64,000 bases of DNA from assembly GCA_028015205.1 (NCBI GenBank), contig CM051508.1, positions 18,184,001-18,248,000 of the forward strand, read 5' to 3'. How positions within the stretch are numbered: position 1 is the first letter of the stretch; each line of letters opens with the position of its first letter. Source of the stretch: Mytilisepta virgata. Its lineage: Eukaryota > Mollusca > Bivalvia > Mytilida > Mytilidae. The position numbers were made by a program, and so were the translations under genes. This document shows positions 47,401-59,035 of this stretch, piece after piece. The notes beneath the pieces were generated by a model. The model had not been told where the DNA came from. It ran no database searches and saw only the letters and a list, made by a program, of their open reading frames with translations.

Positions 47401-48389
47401 GAATAAAGTATACAATATAACCGGATATTCTTATCTTGCTGTTAAACGGAACATTTTATTATCGTTTGTTACCGTTATCTAAAAATAAATTCCAAGACTT
47501 CGTGGTTACTATTTTTAGACATGGTATTTTCCATTTAGTGTTTAATTACTTAGTAAATCTGTTTAGAAAATGAAGACATGAGAGCACTTACAACGTGTGA
47601 CGGATGGACAGACAGACAAACATCATTTCCATATTCTCCGCTCCATGTTGTGGCAGGGCATAATTAACTATAAAAGCTGAAAGTGATCTCGATTACCTGA
47701 GGGTAAAATTTCAATTTTTTTTAAGAAGAAATACTAGTATGCATGTTTTGTGCATATACATTGGCATCATAGTATATTTATTCTCTTACAAGGTTTTGTT
47801 TTTTCATGATGAGTACCCGCACAAGTGCAGGTAATGAAAAACTTGTGTGCTATAAAGAAAAACAAACACAAGAAATAATATATGGACTATATTTTATTTT
47901 TACCATGAGGTAGCAGTTGATTAAAATATATACAACCAAAAAAGTCGTAAATAAATTATCTAAATCTTAAACATCTATATTAAACTTTCAAAAGATATGC
48001 TTCAATTCCACTTCTTGGAACCAAGTTCAAAACGAACACTATTGGAATAATTCCCATGCAAATTATGCTACACCAAATTGATTTTCAGTTCTTAAGAGTT
48101 TTTTGTGGCAAAATTAGGTGCGGGTGAGTGAAATTTTTCTTTAATTTTTTTGTGGACCTTTTTTTAAGCAAAGATCAAATTTATGTGTGGCAAAAATCTT
48201 TTTAACTAACACATTACAAAAAAATCCCTATTTTGTGGAACAGGCAAATGTCTTTATGGAAACAATACGTGATTGGTTTGACCTCACTTAAGAGTTACTC
48301 GAGTTCAACTCTTTCTCCACCGAGGGTAGCAGAATGTTGTAAGCGGCCAGACCCGAGTTAACTGGAGTTTCCCAGCTGAACACAGCCAA

Positions 48390-49030
48390 GGTGCTAGAAA
48401 CCGGAAATTGGGAAGAATCCATTATTTTATACAGGAATATATAAAGACTAAAATGGTCAAAATCCGGAAATCCGGCAAATGCCGGAAATCTTTCAGGCTT
48501 GTACATATAAAAATTGACATGGTAAAATTTCAGCAAAAAATCAGTAAAGGACACTGTACTGTATTGTAATCCCTTAAAATGGAACTGAAAAAATTTTTAA
48601 TTTTCACAATACAGATCTCCTCTGAAGAAATTCAATGACAAGATTCTCTTATAAATGTATTGTACAAATTTTAGAAACAACAGTTTTGAGATGCCCTATA
48701 AACTAACAACAAAATTTATACTGATTTTGTTTTTTAATGCAGAAGTGTTTTTATTAACATTAGAACTTTTGTTATTAGAACATATATGAGATCCTTAGGA
48801 AAGTTTGATTCGCTCATTATTTCTTAAAAATAGTAATTTTCGGAAAGACACATAAGTAAAAAAAAATAATTGTGTATTTTTGTTATCATCAACTAATTAT
48901 CTCCCTTTGTTTCTCAACAAACACAATGTTCCTAATAAATTAGGCTTTTTACTTGACGTTTTTCATTAAGTGAAGGGTAAACTTCATTAAATTGAAACAC
49001 AAAAGTTGAATCTATATGTTTAGCATTGAT
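48390..49030. repeat. Duplicated block II, distal part, copy B
   Basis: Matches 4780-5400 with different internal insertions (about 48650-48710 and 48790-48950 are extra here). No conserved coding frame. 47401-48389 and 49031-49790 are AT-rich with no supported gene. Confidence 0.7.
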
Positions 49031-50104
49031 TAGCAGTTGACCATTAAATGATACTTATCTTAACAAAGAATGTTTCAAATTTTAACAAGATATATTGAGC
49101 ACATCGAAGTCTATAAGTTTTTTAATTTACCTGAAAATTGCTAATTTTGTGATTTTTCATGCATATTTGATTTGTTTATGGACAAGGCAACATAAGTCCA
49201 GAACAACATCTGACTTTAATAAGGTAACAGTATAGAGGAGCCTAAGGAAATTTCATTCTAGTGAGTCTTTTTAGCAACTTCAAACTTTGATCAGAGATAC
49301 AAATAACTTGGCAATATTTTGTATCCATTTTTCATCTTTTAGTAAGTTTTTTAATAATTATGAATATTCACACTGGAAACAATAAGAAAAATGTTTTCAT
49401 GTACTTATTAATTTTCATTTTTTTAAGTAGAAGGTTAAATAAATCTGTTATTCTAGATTACATATAGTCAACTCATGTTATCCCACCAAATAAAAGATTA
49501 AGACTGCCACAGTCACACCGTAGAACTGACCCTTATCATTTTTAACTATCCTGTTGCCGTAAAGGGACAGAGATGAAATTTTTGCACTTTTATTTCAATT
49601 TCTTTACCTCTTGAACGAAATAGGTCATTTATTGACAATTTAATAAATATAATTGAAATAAAACAACATATGTACATTTTCTCAAGTTTTTGACTCTTTA
49701 TTTCTGATTTTCAACAAAATGTCTTCTTATTTCCCTTTTTCAATCCTATATGAGATTTTAATATGATAATCAAACTGAGAATATTTAGAACTATTATACA
49801 ATTATGGCCCTTTAATGAGTGCAATATCATATTTTATTGTATAGCAACATAATATTCCCTGTAGAACGTAACCAAAAAATGGCGTGCAATATTCGCTGAT
49901 ATTGCACGGAGAGCAATATTGCATTGTAAGAACGATGTCCTTGATAGTTTTTTCGGTTATTTCCGGAACCTGTGTGGTGATGCCATACAATAAAAGGGTT
50001 AATGCATGAAAATGGGAAGTACTGTCCCTGGTAGAATATCATATCGCACTCGCAAGCTCATGCAATATTACATTCTAATCAGGACAATATTTTCCAGTAT
50101 TCGT

Positions 50105-50200
50105 GCAATAGCCATATATTATGGACCACTTAACAGCAATATTGCCCAAGGCCAATGGCCGCTGGCGCTATTGCTTTAAGTGGTCCATAAAACATGATAT
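50105..50200. repeat. Palindrome (foldback) with GGCC-rich centre
   Basis: TATGGACCACTTAACAGCAA on the left matches the reverse complement of TTGCTTTAAGTGGTCCATA on the right around GGCCAATGGCCGCTGGCGC. A small hairpin element; no coding sequence. 49800-50100 contains further scattered GCAATATT inverted motifs. Confidence 0.8.
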
Positions 50201-50327
50201 TGCACAACAGTGAAGTGCTATAATTGTTTTATTACATTTCACTTTAAAAAGCACGAATTGGAAATCACCAGTTTCTTAAAATAGTTCACCAGGCAATGTC
50301 ACTTTTACTGTGCAATATTATATACTT

Positions 50328-50466
50328 ATTGACTGGGTATGAGGGGAACAGTAAATTTATTGTCTCCGAGATACCAACTATTGCCCCGAGGCTACGCCTC
50401 GGGCCAATAGTTTGTATCGAGGGGAAAATAAACTTACTATTCCCCGAATATGCAGTCAATAAGTGT
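50328..50466. repeat. Palindrome (foldback) ending in TTATTGACTG
   Basis: CTTATTGACTGGGTATGAGG ... CCCCGAGGCTACGCCTCGGG ... CCCCGAATATGCAGTCAATAAG: near-perfect inverted arms around a GAGGCTACGCCTC centre. 50500-52440 is AT-rich with short (TA)n at about 52127-52146 and no supported gene. Confidence 0.82.
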
Positions 50467-52467
50467 TTTATTATACCGAAACACTTTACCGGTCAATAGT
50501 TTCCAGTACTAATCAGCGGTCATTATCTACCGTTGAATAGTTTTGGAAACTAATCATCGGTAAACATATAGTAAAATTAGTGTCTTGATTTTTATAAAGA
50601 AAAAACATACTGAGGTATAATAACACAAAATGTGGACTGGTTTGAAACTCACTGTTTCTATATAAATCGAGGAGTACATAAATAGTATGCACAATCAAAT
50701 TTTAATTGTTGCAGTTTTGCTTTGGGAATGGAATTTACCAAGGTACCCTTGGATAACAATGATACATCATGGACAAATATACGACTGGTCGTGAACTTAT
50801 CAGTCGGGTTTTAAAACATTCTTTTGTACAGTGTGATAGTTCAATTCAATAGGAGATCAGAAACAAATCTTAAACAATCAAAGGGACACAACTCTAGAAT
50901 AATATGCAGAGGCTATCTTAAATCACTAAAATATGATTATGATAACATCTGATTATCCAAGGCGGTATTGTCATAATTTAAAACCATGTTCAATGATAGA
51001 AAATTTACAACCTTTTAAAAACATTTAACCCACAATTGTTTTTCCAAAAGGTGTTCATATATAATAATAATTTTTTAAAACCTAAAAATTTTTAACTCAA
51101 CCAATATAATTGTATTAAATGTGGCAACCAATTCAGTCACCTTTTGGCATTTTACCGACTGAATTTTATTAAAATGTTCCCTTTGACTTTGTTATTAAAA
51201 TGAGGAAGTATGAAAATGTGCCACTTAAATTTGCCAATTCACCTTAATTGCCCAATATACTATAATAAAAAAATTTGTCTTGTACAGATCGGGATTACCA
51301 AAATTTATGTCTGTCTGTTCATTTTGTAATTGAGTAGCATTTTTTACGAAAATATAGATAAATGCGTCAAATCGGTAAAATTGGTTTTATCAAAAATTTA
51401 GTCTTATCAAGATTGTGAACCAAAACATATTTTTTTATAAGAAACTTTTTGCAACATTTTTAACTCTATCTTAAACTGTAATAAAATTAGTTACTTTTAG
51501 ATTTTTGGAGATTTCCAATAATTACTTTGGTTTATACGTGACCTACTCAATTAGCAGGCCGTGTCTGTTTTTTTCTTTGTTTTGTGTCAACTGAGTTTGT
51601 GAAAACCTAACAGCCAGACAGGAAAAAAAACACAAGGCATTTTTTCATAGAGATTTCTAAAACTTCAATTGAACAAGTTAATCGTGACACCAGAAAGAAA
51701 AAGATATTCAAATGGAAAGTCATTTGTGATAATTTTTGTATGATCTAGGGGCCATTTACAGAGCTCCTTTGTTTATTGTTGCTGGTCGTTCTCTATATGA
51801 GATTTTGTATTTTGTTGAACAGTACCATTGTTTCATGGACATTTATTTCACATCTCAGTATTTTTCTTAAATAAATAAATAGAATAGAAAATGGGTTCAT
51901 TAAATCGTGTGTTGATTTCCTATCTTTTTTCGATCAAACAATATCTGGTTTTTTTGTTTTTTTTTTGTGAAGCAAAAAACCTACCCGCACACGGACGCAA
52001 AACAAAGAAAAAAACAACTGTGGCCTTATATGAAGAAACAAAATTCTTCAGGGAATGTAATCTGACAAAAACCTTAATTTCTGGTTTTTGCATTCATGAG
52101 TATTATAAATACAAGCAGAGGACTTTATATATATATATATATATATTTCTTGAAATATTTTCTTTCAGCTAATTATCACAAAATAAGAAAATCCTGAGTA
52201 TTTTTCTTTATCTTTCAAATTTTCACTTTCATCATATGTTACTTCTTTAAGTTGTACCATAAGTTTTCTCTTATCCTGGAAGACCGAGTTATATAATTTA
52301 TTTCTATGCTAAACAATGTTTTTTATTTGTCTTTGGAAATTTTGCGTCAGAAAACAAATTTCCTCACTAAACATTAAAATGTCGTCTTAAAAAACTGAAT
52401 GAGAACTGATAAACGAGTAATAAAAACATATGAATCTTTTCACACAATAAAAACACATAATGTAACA

Positions 52468-52568
52468 TCACGGTATACACACATTCTCTGTTCTGTCCAA
52501 CATTTCGATAATTAATGGTGGCAGTTCATCTGGCATTTCTAACCGTAAATGTAATACTCTTTCAGCAC
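52468..52568 (-). CDS. RAR-like last coding exon, helix 12 / AF-2
   Basis: 101 nt, ends TGA at 52468. Encodes [32 protein letters not shown]. The coactivator-binding core LPPLIIEML is intact. The tail after helix 12 is only about 8 residues, much shorter than the F region of vertebrate RARs. Acceptor TTTCTTTCCAG. Confidence 0.92.
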
Positions 52569-55500
52569 CTGGAAAGAAAGAAAAAATTGTTAAACTATCC
52601 ATCAGGAAGGACAGAAAAAAAAATATATTAAGTTATTTTTTTCCCTTCAATATCTACAAAAAACACATTTTCTCAAATAAGATGGAAACGTCCAATTTTC
52701 GTTAACTGCTGCACGATAAAAAACAAAACATGTACATTATCAGAAAATATAGTTCATTTTTTGCTTATCTGAACACTTGAGAAATGTGCATACAAAAACA
52801 CAATTTCTAACAATGCACATACATGTGTATTGTATTTTCAAGATGATATTTTGAAAACTGAAAAAAAAAGGAAGACATGTGTCGCCTGCGGACGACACTT
52901 TTTACAAAAGATATTAAAATTTTCTAAAAATGAAATATATATGCACACCTGTGCATTAAGGTGAATGCACAGAGAAAGTTTCATCAAATTGCTTTGAGCG
53001 GTTATGGAAAAGTTGAGGATAGAAGTTTTGACCCTGATTGCACACTCGTTATTTGAAAGTGTGCACCATGTGCATTGAGGTTATTTCGAATATACTGAAA
53101 ACAAAATTACATTCAATCCTTATAATTGAATTCCAACTGTTGTTTTGACGTCTAGAACGCTGGGATTCCCTTTAATGATGTCATTGTAAAGTAGAAAATT
53201 TAGTCTATGATATGATAGATGAACAAATTTGACCAATCAAATGACACGTTACATCCAATATTAAATTATATTTTATTATACACTTACCTTTTACACTAAT
53301 AGACCTGAGATCAGTTAATTTCATTATCATTTTTGCAAATACATGAGGTGACTCTTTCCGCCGTGAGCGGACATAATGTTTTAATGCCTCTAAAATAGGT
53401 TCCTGTAATTGTTCTATTTTTCCTGGATCTTCTAACCCTGAGCGATCTGAAAAAAAAATAAATATGATCACTCATTTAGACAAAAATGATTAACCAAGCC
53501 AAGAAAAAAAAACAAAAATTCTACATCAGAATCCATATCGCATTGCATAATAAAGAAACCATTATGGACAAATCGTAATTGCAAAAAACGGAAATCCACC
53601 AGAAAACGGAATAAAATTATCCCTGACTAAAAAATATCAGAATACCATCAAGCACTGGACAACGAGTAAAATGCGATATCTTAAAATAAAAGCATTCAAT
53701 AGTTATGGACCAAGTGATATATTTTTTTAAAAGAAGGATGGAAAGTGATTCTTATAAATCATCTTTTTCCACATATGTTCCTGTTCACTTTTTTCCACAT
53801 ATGTTCAGTGTAATCAAGACATCATTCTTTCTCTTCTTTTTTTTTTCCATTTTTTTTATTTGCCCTAATCCTAATTATACTTTTAATGTGCCATGAGTCT
53901 TTATATTTTAGATAATCATGGTTTATATATTTATAATGAATGTATTCTGTCATGAAACTGCAGTTATCTATAATTTTCTGTCAATCAAGTTAACTTCTTC
54001 CCTCTTCAATGTTTTTTGTTACTCTGTTACTTGTTGCCCTTAGAGGGCCAGTTAATTCGTTAATAAACATTATATTTGCTCTAATTCTATAACCATGTGA
54101 CATATATCTAACAGAAAAAAGAAAAAAATTAAAATTTTAGCATGATTGTCATCAGTTGGTCCGGTCTGATCTGTCTTCTTGGACATGCTTGCCGCCATAT
54201 TGATTTGGGTCGCTTTAAAGCATGGATAATTCTGCTGCTTTCAAGCATTTAAGTGATCCAGAAGAGAATTTTACAGATTTTGTAACAAAACTCAAATTTT
54301 CCGAACAAGCAAATTGACAACCGTAGATTTTGCAATGAAAATCGTAGAAACTGAAGCCAAATCACAGATGTAAACATCTCTGATGTACTTACATGGTGTA
54401 TATTTTTAGAAAACTTTATTCTCCAGATGCCTTTGACGGGGACATAAAAATACATGTATCGTTGGTCAACGTGGCAGCGTTTGAAACCATGCAGCAGTTC
54501 CGAGAAAAATTATAATCTTGTTTTTAACCTTAACAAGCGTGCTTTTACTATTAAACTGAAATAATTTAATTTGATTGGAAAACTGCATTTTGATTGGCTG
54601 ACAGGCAAAGAGCAACAATGGTTATACTGTATAACCTGGTTTAGTCTTATGACATCACCAACAGATTAATCTGCAAGTTGTAAATTCAAATAGTGCCATG
54701 TCATTATTGATGCTTGAATGGAAGAATCATTTGTACTTCTGTTTGGAAATTAAATAATAAGGAATGTTTCCAATTTTTGAACAAGTTATACTTCAATCAC
54801 CTGGTTTGGGTCAGTTTATGGTATTCACAGTTTATTATGCGTAAACTGACCCAAACCAGGTTATATCGTATAACATGTTCAAAAATTGGAAACATTCCTT
54901 AATTTACTTACCACCACTAACAAGACAAACAGCAGACAGAGCAGCGTACTCCAAATCATCAACATCCATGGATTTCAAAGATGAAGCAAATGAAAATATA
55001 GTGTCCGTTAATGAACCGAATCCACCATTTTGTAACTGTTGACGATCTAATGTTAAACCACCATTAAAACACATAACGTTTTTTTCGGGGTCATATCTTG
55101 AACTGAGCCTTAATATCTGAAAGAAAAACCCAACAATGTTAAATAATATACATTTTATATACTTATACTTTTATAAATGCAACAAAAGACGATACATACG
55201 TACATATTATCAGGTTTTCTGCAAACGTATATCGTAAAATATCAGCCATGAGACACAATGTGAAGCTTTTTCGGCGAGTGAGCGTAGCGAACGAGCTAAA
55301 AAGCTTCATATTGTGTCGAGTGGCTTATATTTTACAATATTTGTTTGAAGAAAACTTGATGATAAATTTATCGTATTGTTAACTAGCAATCTTAATGGAA
55401 TTTCTTACTTTTCAATGGCCATCTGCCTATAACCGGATGTCTTCCTGATATATTCGGGTCAACGTTGGGTCAAACATTATGACGTCGCTGATATATTCGG

Positions 55501-57373
55501 GTCAGCTCATATTAGGGTCGGGTCAACTCTTTACGACGTCACAGTGCCGAAATATGGGAAATTGTGAAGGCCTCAGCAGGTCGATATAGGCATGGGAAAA
55601 TACGATAAACAGTGATAGCATTATGAACACATTATACAATTACACATAAACATCAATAATGTTCAGTTTTATACATTACAGAATCAAGACTGGCTGGGTC
55701 TTCGTTCCTCAGTTCTAATGACTGTTTAATAAAAGACACTACAGACTTAATTTGTTTTGGCGTAGATGGGTTTAAAATTTTGACAAATTTTCAATATCAC
55801 TATAATTTAAGATTTGATACCGGTCAGTAAAATTAAGAATGAGGTTTTTCCTGAGATTGTCATTGATTTTACTTACAATTAAGGAAGAAATGAGGGTGTC
55901 TATAACATTGCATCTTTTGCATAGTCTTTGAGATCTAGGTATTTTATAATATCTACCGATCTCAATCAAAACTTTATGGTCACTAATTCTAAATTTTGTG
56001 ATTTTTTTGCTTAATATTTTTATTTGGATGTGATAAATAATGTTCTATAGCGAACTCATTATTTTTTAAGGATTTATAAAGAAAAAGTTTGTTATCCTCA
56101 TCTAAACATTCAGTTCTGTTACTGGTTAAGTTCTGATAATATTCATCAGTCTTGTTTTTTATTATTATTTTTAAATTAGTCAATTCAGTATAAGAAATAC
56201 AGTTTTTTAATTTATTTAAATCTACTCCAATAGCTTCTAGTGTTTTGTTTTACCATAAGTAAACCAAGAAAATAATGATCTAATTTTTACTTAAACTGAA
56301 AGCTTCCTTTTGGAGACAGTTAATATTTGCATTGTACAGTCAAGGCTGTAATAAAAGTACCAAGTTCAGCTCTAACTGCTAAGTTAGATGAAGCTTTTTT
56401 TCGTTGTACACTTGAATATGAAGTAATGTTACAAACTGGGGCCTCGGTGGCCGAGTGGTCTAGGTAGTTCTTCATGACTACTAATGATCATAAGCCTGTC
56501 AACACTGAGGTTGTGAGTTCGAATAACACCTGTAGCGGGGTGTGTTAGACTCCAATCTTAATTGACAAGCATGCCAATTTTCCTACCGAAGGTAGTGGTT
56601 CTCTACACTAATAAAAACTGGCCGCCGCGAAATAGCCAGATGTGCTGAAAACGGCGCAAAACCCTAAATAAACTAAACAATACAAACTGGAGTCCATCCA
56701 TGTACCGGTACATGAGGTGAGATGAGGTCGGGTGAACAGATCTTCAAGGTGTCATCTCACAGTGAAAATGGCCATTTACGGAAGACTAAATTTTTCTTTT
56801 CTATTATAATGTCATAAAGGTGAATCCCTACGTTTTAGACATTTATACAACTGTTGGAATTATATTGTAAGGGTTGAATGAATTTTTTTTTCTTGAATTT
56901 AAACAAGACCAATTATTTTTGGAGTTTCAGATTACACTAAGTAGGTACCTTTGTGCCAAATTTTCATAAAGAAGAGTCAGTTCAACAAACAATAAATTTG
57001 GCAATTATTTCTCAAATCACCCCAATGACGGATGGAGTGACCTGCTCTTAGAGATGCTTCTGCCTTCGGCGATGCAGGTAAAAACCCAAAAATCTGCAAC
57101 TCACGACCACACAACACAAATATTTCATTCAAGCACTATAAGCATTCGTGAATTTATGCTGTCATTTGTTATAAATCTCAAGATTTGTTTCACTTTCTTA
57201 CCATTATTTCTAAACATGCTGCCTTTAACAATGTAATTTGATCAGAAGTAGATAAAGTTGCAAAACCTGGGACTTTTTTTAGCAAAGTCCACAATTTTTA
57301 TAATGCCTTTTGATGACAATTCAGTCACTTTTTCCCGCAACATGACCTTTTCAACTTTGGCCTTGTCTAAATC
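52468..57373 (-). CDS. Retinoic acid receptor-like nuclear receptor, ligand-binding domain (partial gene)
   Basis: Four exons on the minus strand, in order 57373-57202, 55116-54912, 53446-53288 and 52568-52468, with AG acceptors and GT donors and matching phases (0, 1, 1). They encode a nuclear receptor ligand-binding domain from [16 protein letters not shown] (helix 3) through [82 protein letters not shown] and the AF-2 helix [10 protein letters not shown]. These match RAR proteins far better than other receptors. RAR is a nuclear DNA-binding transcription factor that pairs with RXR. The DNA-binding and N-terminal exons are not found in the window and probably lie beyond 64000. One exon has a 1-nt frame break (see its entry). 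Mollusc RARs are reported not to respond to retinoids as vertebrate ones do. Confidence 0.9.
53288..53446 (-). CDS. RAR-like exon, LBD helices 9-10
   Basis: 159 nt, phase 1 to 1. Encodes [40 protein letters not shown] and [14 protein letters not shown], the most RAR-diagnostic stretch. Acceptor TATTTTTTTTCAG; donor GTAAGTG. Confidence 0.93.
54758..54901. repeat. 144-bp palindrome abutting a receptor splice donor
   Basis: TAAGGAATGTTTCCAATTTT ... GGTTTGGGTCAGTTTA and TAAACTGACCCAAACC ... AAAATTGGAAACATTCCTTA are inverted arms of about 60 bp with a short loop. The right end (54901) lies 5 nt from the GTAAGT donor (54911-54906) of the receptor exon, on the intron side. Confidence 0.9.
54912..55116 (-). 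CDS. RAR-like exon, LBD middle (helices 5-8)
   Basis: 205 nt, phase 0 to 1. Encodes [60 protein letters not shown] and SAVCLVSG. The arginine of SRY matches the RAR residue that contacts the retinoid carboxylate (R276 in human RAR alpha), but the neighbouring serine (S287, in FSDGLTL) is Asn here (FNGGLTL). Acceptor TTTTTCTTTCAG; donor GTAAGT. Confidence 0.92.
55221..55347. repeat. Palindrome (foldback) in a receptor intron
   Basis: GCAAACGTATATCGTAAAAT ... GTGAAGCTTTTT and AAAAAGCTTCATATTGTG ... ATTTTACAATATTTGTTTG pair around GAGTGAGCGTAGCGAACGAG. Same structural class as 50105-50200. Relic fragments of one arm appear near 44805-44850. Confidence 0.82.
55745..56255 (-). mobile_element. LINE ORF2 C-terminal remnant in a receptor intron
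   Basis: Minus strand, two frames: [40 protein letters not shown], then [20 protein letters not shown]. The IExGRY-x-IPR-x-x-R-x-C-x-x-C pattern is typical of LINE ORF2 ends. A frameshift lies between the two parts near 55980, and the usual DEQHF region that should follow is not recognisable. Dead copy in the intron between receptor exons 1 and 2 (as numbered in this window). Confidence 0.7.
56438..56695 (+). mobile_element. tRNA-derived SINE
   Basis: GCCTCGGTGGCCGAGTGGTC (A-box-like, tRNA-Ser/Leu type) and GAGGTTGTGAGTTCGAATAA (B-box) are followed by a body with CCGAAGGTAGTGGTTCTCTA and AATAAAAACTGGCCGCCGCG, and a short A-rich tail (ACCCTAAATAAACTAAAC). No cloverleaf 3' half, so it is not a tRNA gene. 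It lies in a receptor intron in the antisense direction. Confidence 0.82.
57202..57373 (-). CDS. RAR-like exon, helices 1-5 of the LBD (frame broken by a 7-A run)
   Basis: Acceptor TTCTATTCCAG, donor GTAAGA. Starts [20 protein letters not shown] and should end [12 protein letters not shown] in phase 0. The exon is 172 nt, one more than a multiple of three. The cause is visible: AAAAAAA at 57274-57280 (T-run on +) where six A give GCT-AAA-AAA-GTC-CCA, i.e. FAKKVPGF. After the extra base the reading runs into a stop (IYF*). Sequence on both sides is otherwise well conserved. Confidence 0.88.
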
Positions 57374-58298
57374 CTGGAATAGAAATATTTTTTTGAATTA
57401 TAAACAAGCAGAAATTTGTTATCCAAGTTTTTTCTTACCAGAATGCACATTTATAAATAGTAAAATATGCAAAGAAGTACAATAGTGCCCCATTTCACAA
57501 ATTACAATGATTAGTGGTGTATTGTGGATGCCTGTCCTCTGCGGCTATATTCTATTGATGTCTTAGAACCAGTCTAGATTGTACACTTTGAAATATTTGT
57601 GAAAATGGCATCAGTGGTGGTGGTAGAAATTATTTTAAAATTAAAAGAGGTGCCCCCATACTGTAATTACTTGACACTAAAATAAACCTTTTTTCAATTA
57701 AAATTGGAAAATCGTCAAAAACTTAAGAATTTTTCATCTTTCTGTCTTCAACTTTTTTTTTTACTCCATCGTCCTGGTCAATACAATAGGAAATGAAATC
57801 ATACATGCATGTCATACTTACAGTATTTTCATTTTATTTTGGTTTCATGAATTTATCTTAGCAAGATTTGAAGCATAGTTACACCGAACTTTAGTTTGTT
57901 TGTTACTATCTTAACCTAACTTCCAGGTGCAAAATATGATTAAATTTGTTTAAAATTTTGTATTTATAGCAATTATTTTCAGGTTCTGGATGAATAAACT
58001 TATTTGTGTTGAGGAATGGAAGAGTCGATGCTGACAAGGTTTCTTCATTTAAGGATAAAACTTTACTCCAGCCTTTGCCATATCATTGATATGATTTGCC
58101 ATCGTCTTATATGAGAGTCAAGGCAAAAGTAATGCCCAAATTTCCCAAGAAATGGCCTTCGTCTTATAGGACACGTAGCCTTAAGTGCAGGAATCTACGG
58201 TAATTCAAGTTCATTAAAATCATTGTTTCAATGTTAGAGACAAAAAAAGTAGCAAACTTCAAACGACCTGTCATCTTGTTGACAAAAATGCAACACAT

Positions 58299-58399
58299 TT
58301 CTAAGAGGGTGACAGAGTAAATTGTAACCCCAAGAAAAAAAAAAAATATTGTCAATCGAGGCTTCCGAGGGGTTACAATATACTGTCACCCTCTTAGAA
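58299..58399. repeat. Hairpin with ~33-bp arms
   Basis: TTCTAAGAGGGTGACAGAGT ... GTAACCCC and GGGGTTACAATATACTGTCA ... CTCTTAGAA are inverted, with a 12-A run in the loop. It borders the partial lectin exon copy on its right. Confidence 0.85.
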
Positions 58400-58404
58400 T
58401 ACTG

Positions 58405-58481
58405 ACATTTACCTCTCATTGGCAATGACGAAGTACATCAAGAGCTAGGTTTCGAGTTTTCTTCAGTCAGTGAATTCGTAT
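58405..58481 (+). pseudogene. Partial inverted copy of the lectin-like exon
   Basis: ATTTACCTCTCATTGGCAAT ... CTTCAGTCAGTGAATTCGTA matches, on the plus strand, the 3' half of the exon annotated on the minus strand at 58733-58896, with about three differences. It lacks the exon's 5' half. Downstream the two copies diverge after GTATG. Confidence 0.8.
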
Positions 58482-58732
58482 GGATTTTATGAGCGGATGA
58501 CAGTATAAAATACCACCCGCGGTTTCTTACCAGATCAAGTAAAATACCAAATTCTTGTAAACCAATAAAAATGCATTAAAAGTAGAGAAATTTACATAAA
58601 GTATAATAATCCAAAATAATATCCTATCTGTATTTGGAGAGTTCAATGATACTTTGTCTACTAGAAGATTTGCCATGCAACTATTTCATGCACTAGTGTA
58701 AAGTAAATTATATGAAATGAAAATTTACATAC

Positions 58733-58896
58733 GAATTCACTGACTGAAGAATACTCGAAACCTAGCTCTTGATGTACTTCTTCATCGCCAATGAGAGGTA
58801 AATCCATGTCAAGACTCACACACGTATCTCTGGCATCTTGCCAGTCACCTTTTGTAGTTGGTGTAGGCATTAAATAGGTGTTACTTGAAACAAAAC
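58733..58896 (-). CDS. C-type-lectin-like domain exon
   Basis: 164-nt exon between AACTTCTGTAG (acceptor) and GTATGTAA (donor), phase 2 to 0. Encodes FVSSNTYLMPTPTTKGDWQD, ARDTCVSLDMDLPLIGDEEV and HQELGFEYSSVSEF. The W-x-x-AR-x-x-C ... LP-I-x-DEEV pattern is the first half of a C-type lectin domain (first helix and the conserved Cys). The second half, with the calcium- and sugar-binding loop, is not found nearby, so this is a single exon of a broken or larger gene. It lies upstream of the first visible receptor exon, probably inside a receptor intron. Function not inferable beyond the fold. Confidence 0.65.
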
Positions 58897-59035
58897 CTAC
58901 AGAAGTTGAAATGTACAGAGAGTTAAATACGTTGACATTTTTTGTTAGGAATGAGAGACTTAAACTGGACAGTTTTCTGCAAAAAAGGGAATGCAAAAAG
59001 ATAAGATGTGTGAAAAACACATTTTTTGATACCAG

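Noticed and set aside
56438..56520. Possible tRNA-Ser/Leu gene
   Set aside because: Degenerate arms, no 3' half of the cloverleaf, and SINE body and tail present.
58733..58896. Considered as a hinge-region exon of the RAR-like receptor
   Set aside because: The translated sequence has the C-type lectin pattern (W-x-x-AR-x-x-C, DEEV) and no similarity to RAR hinge or helix 1.
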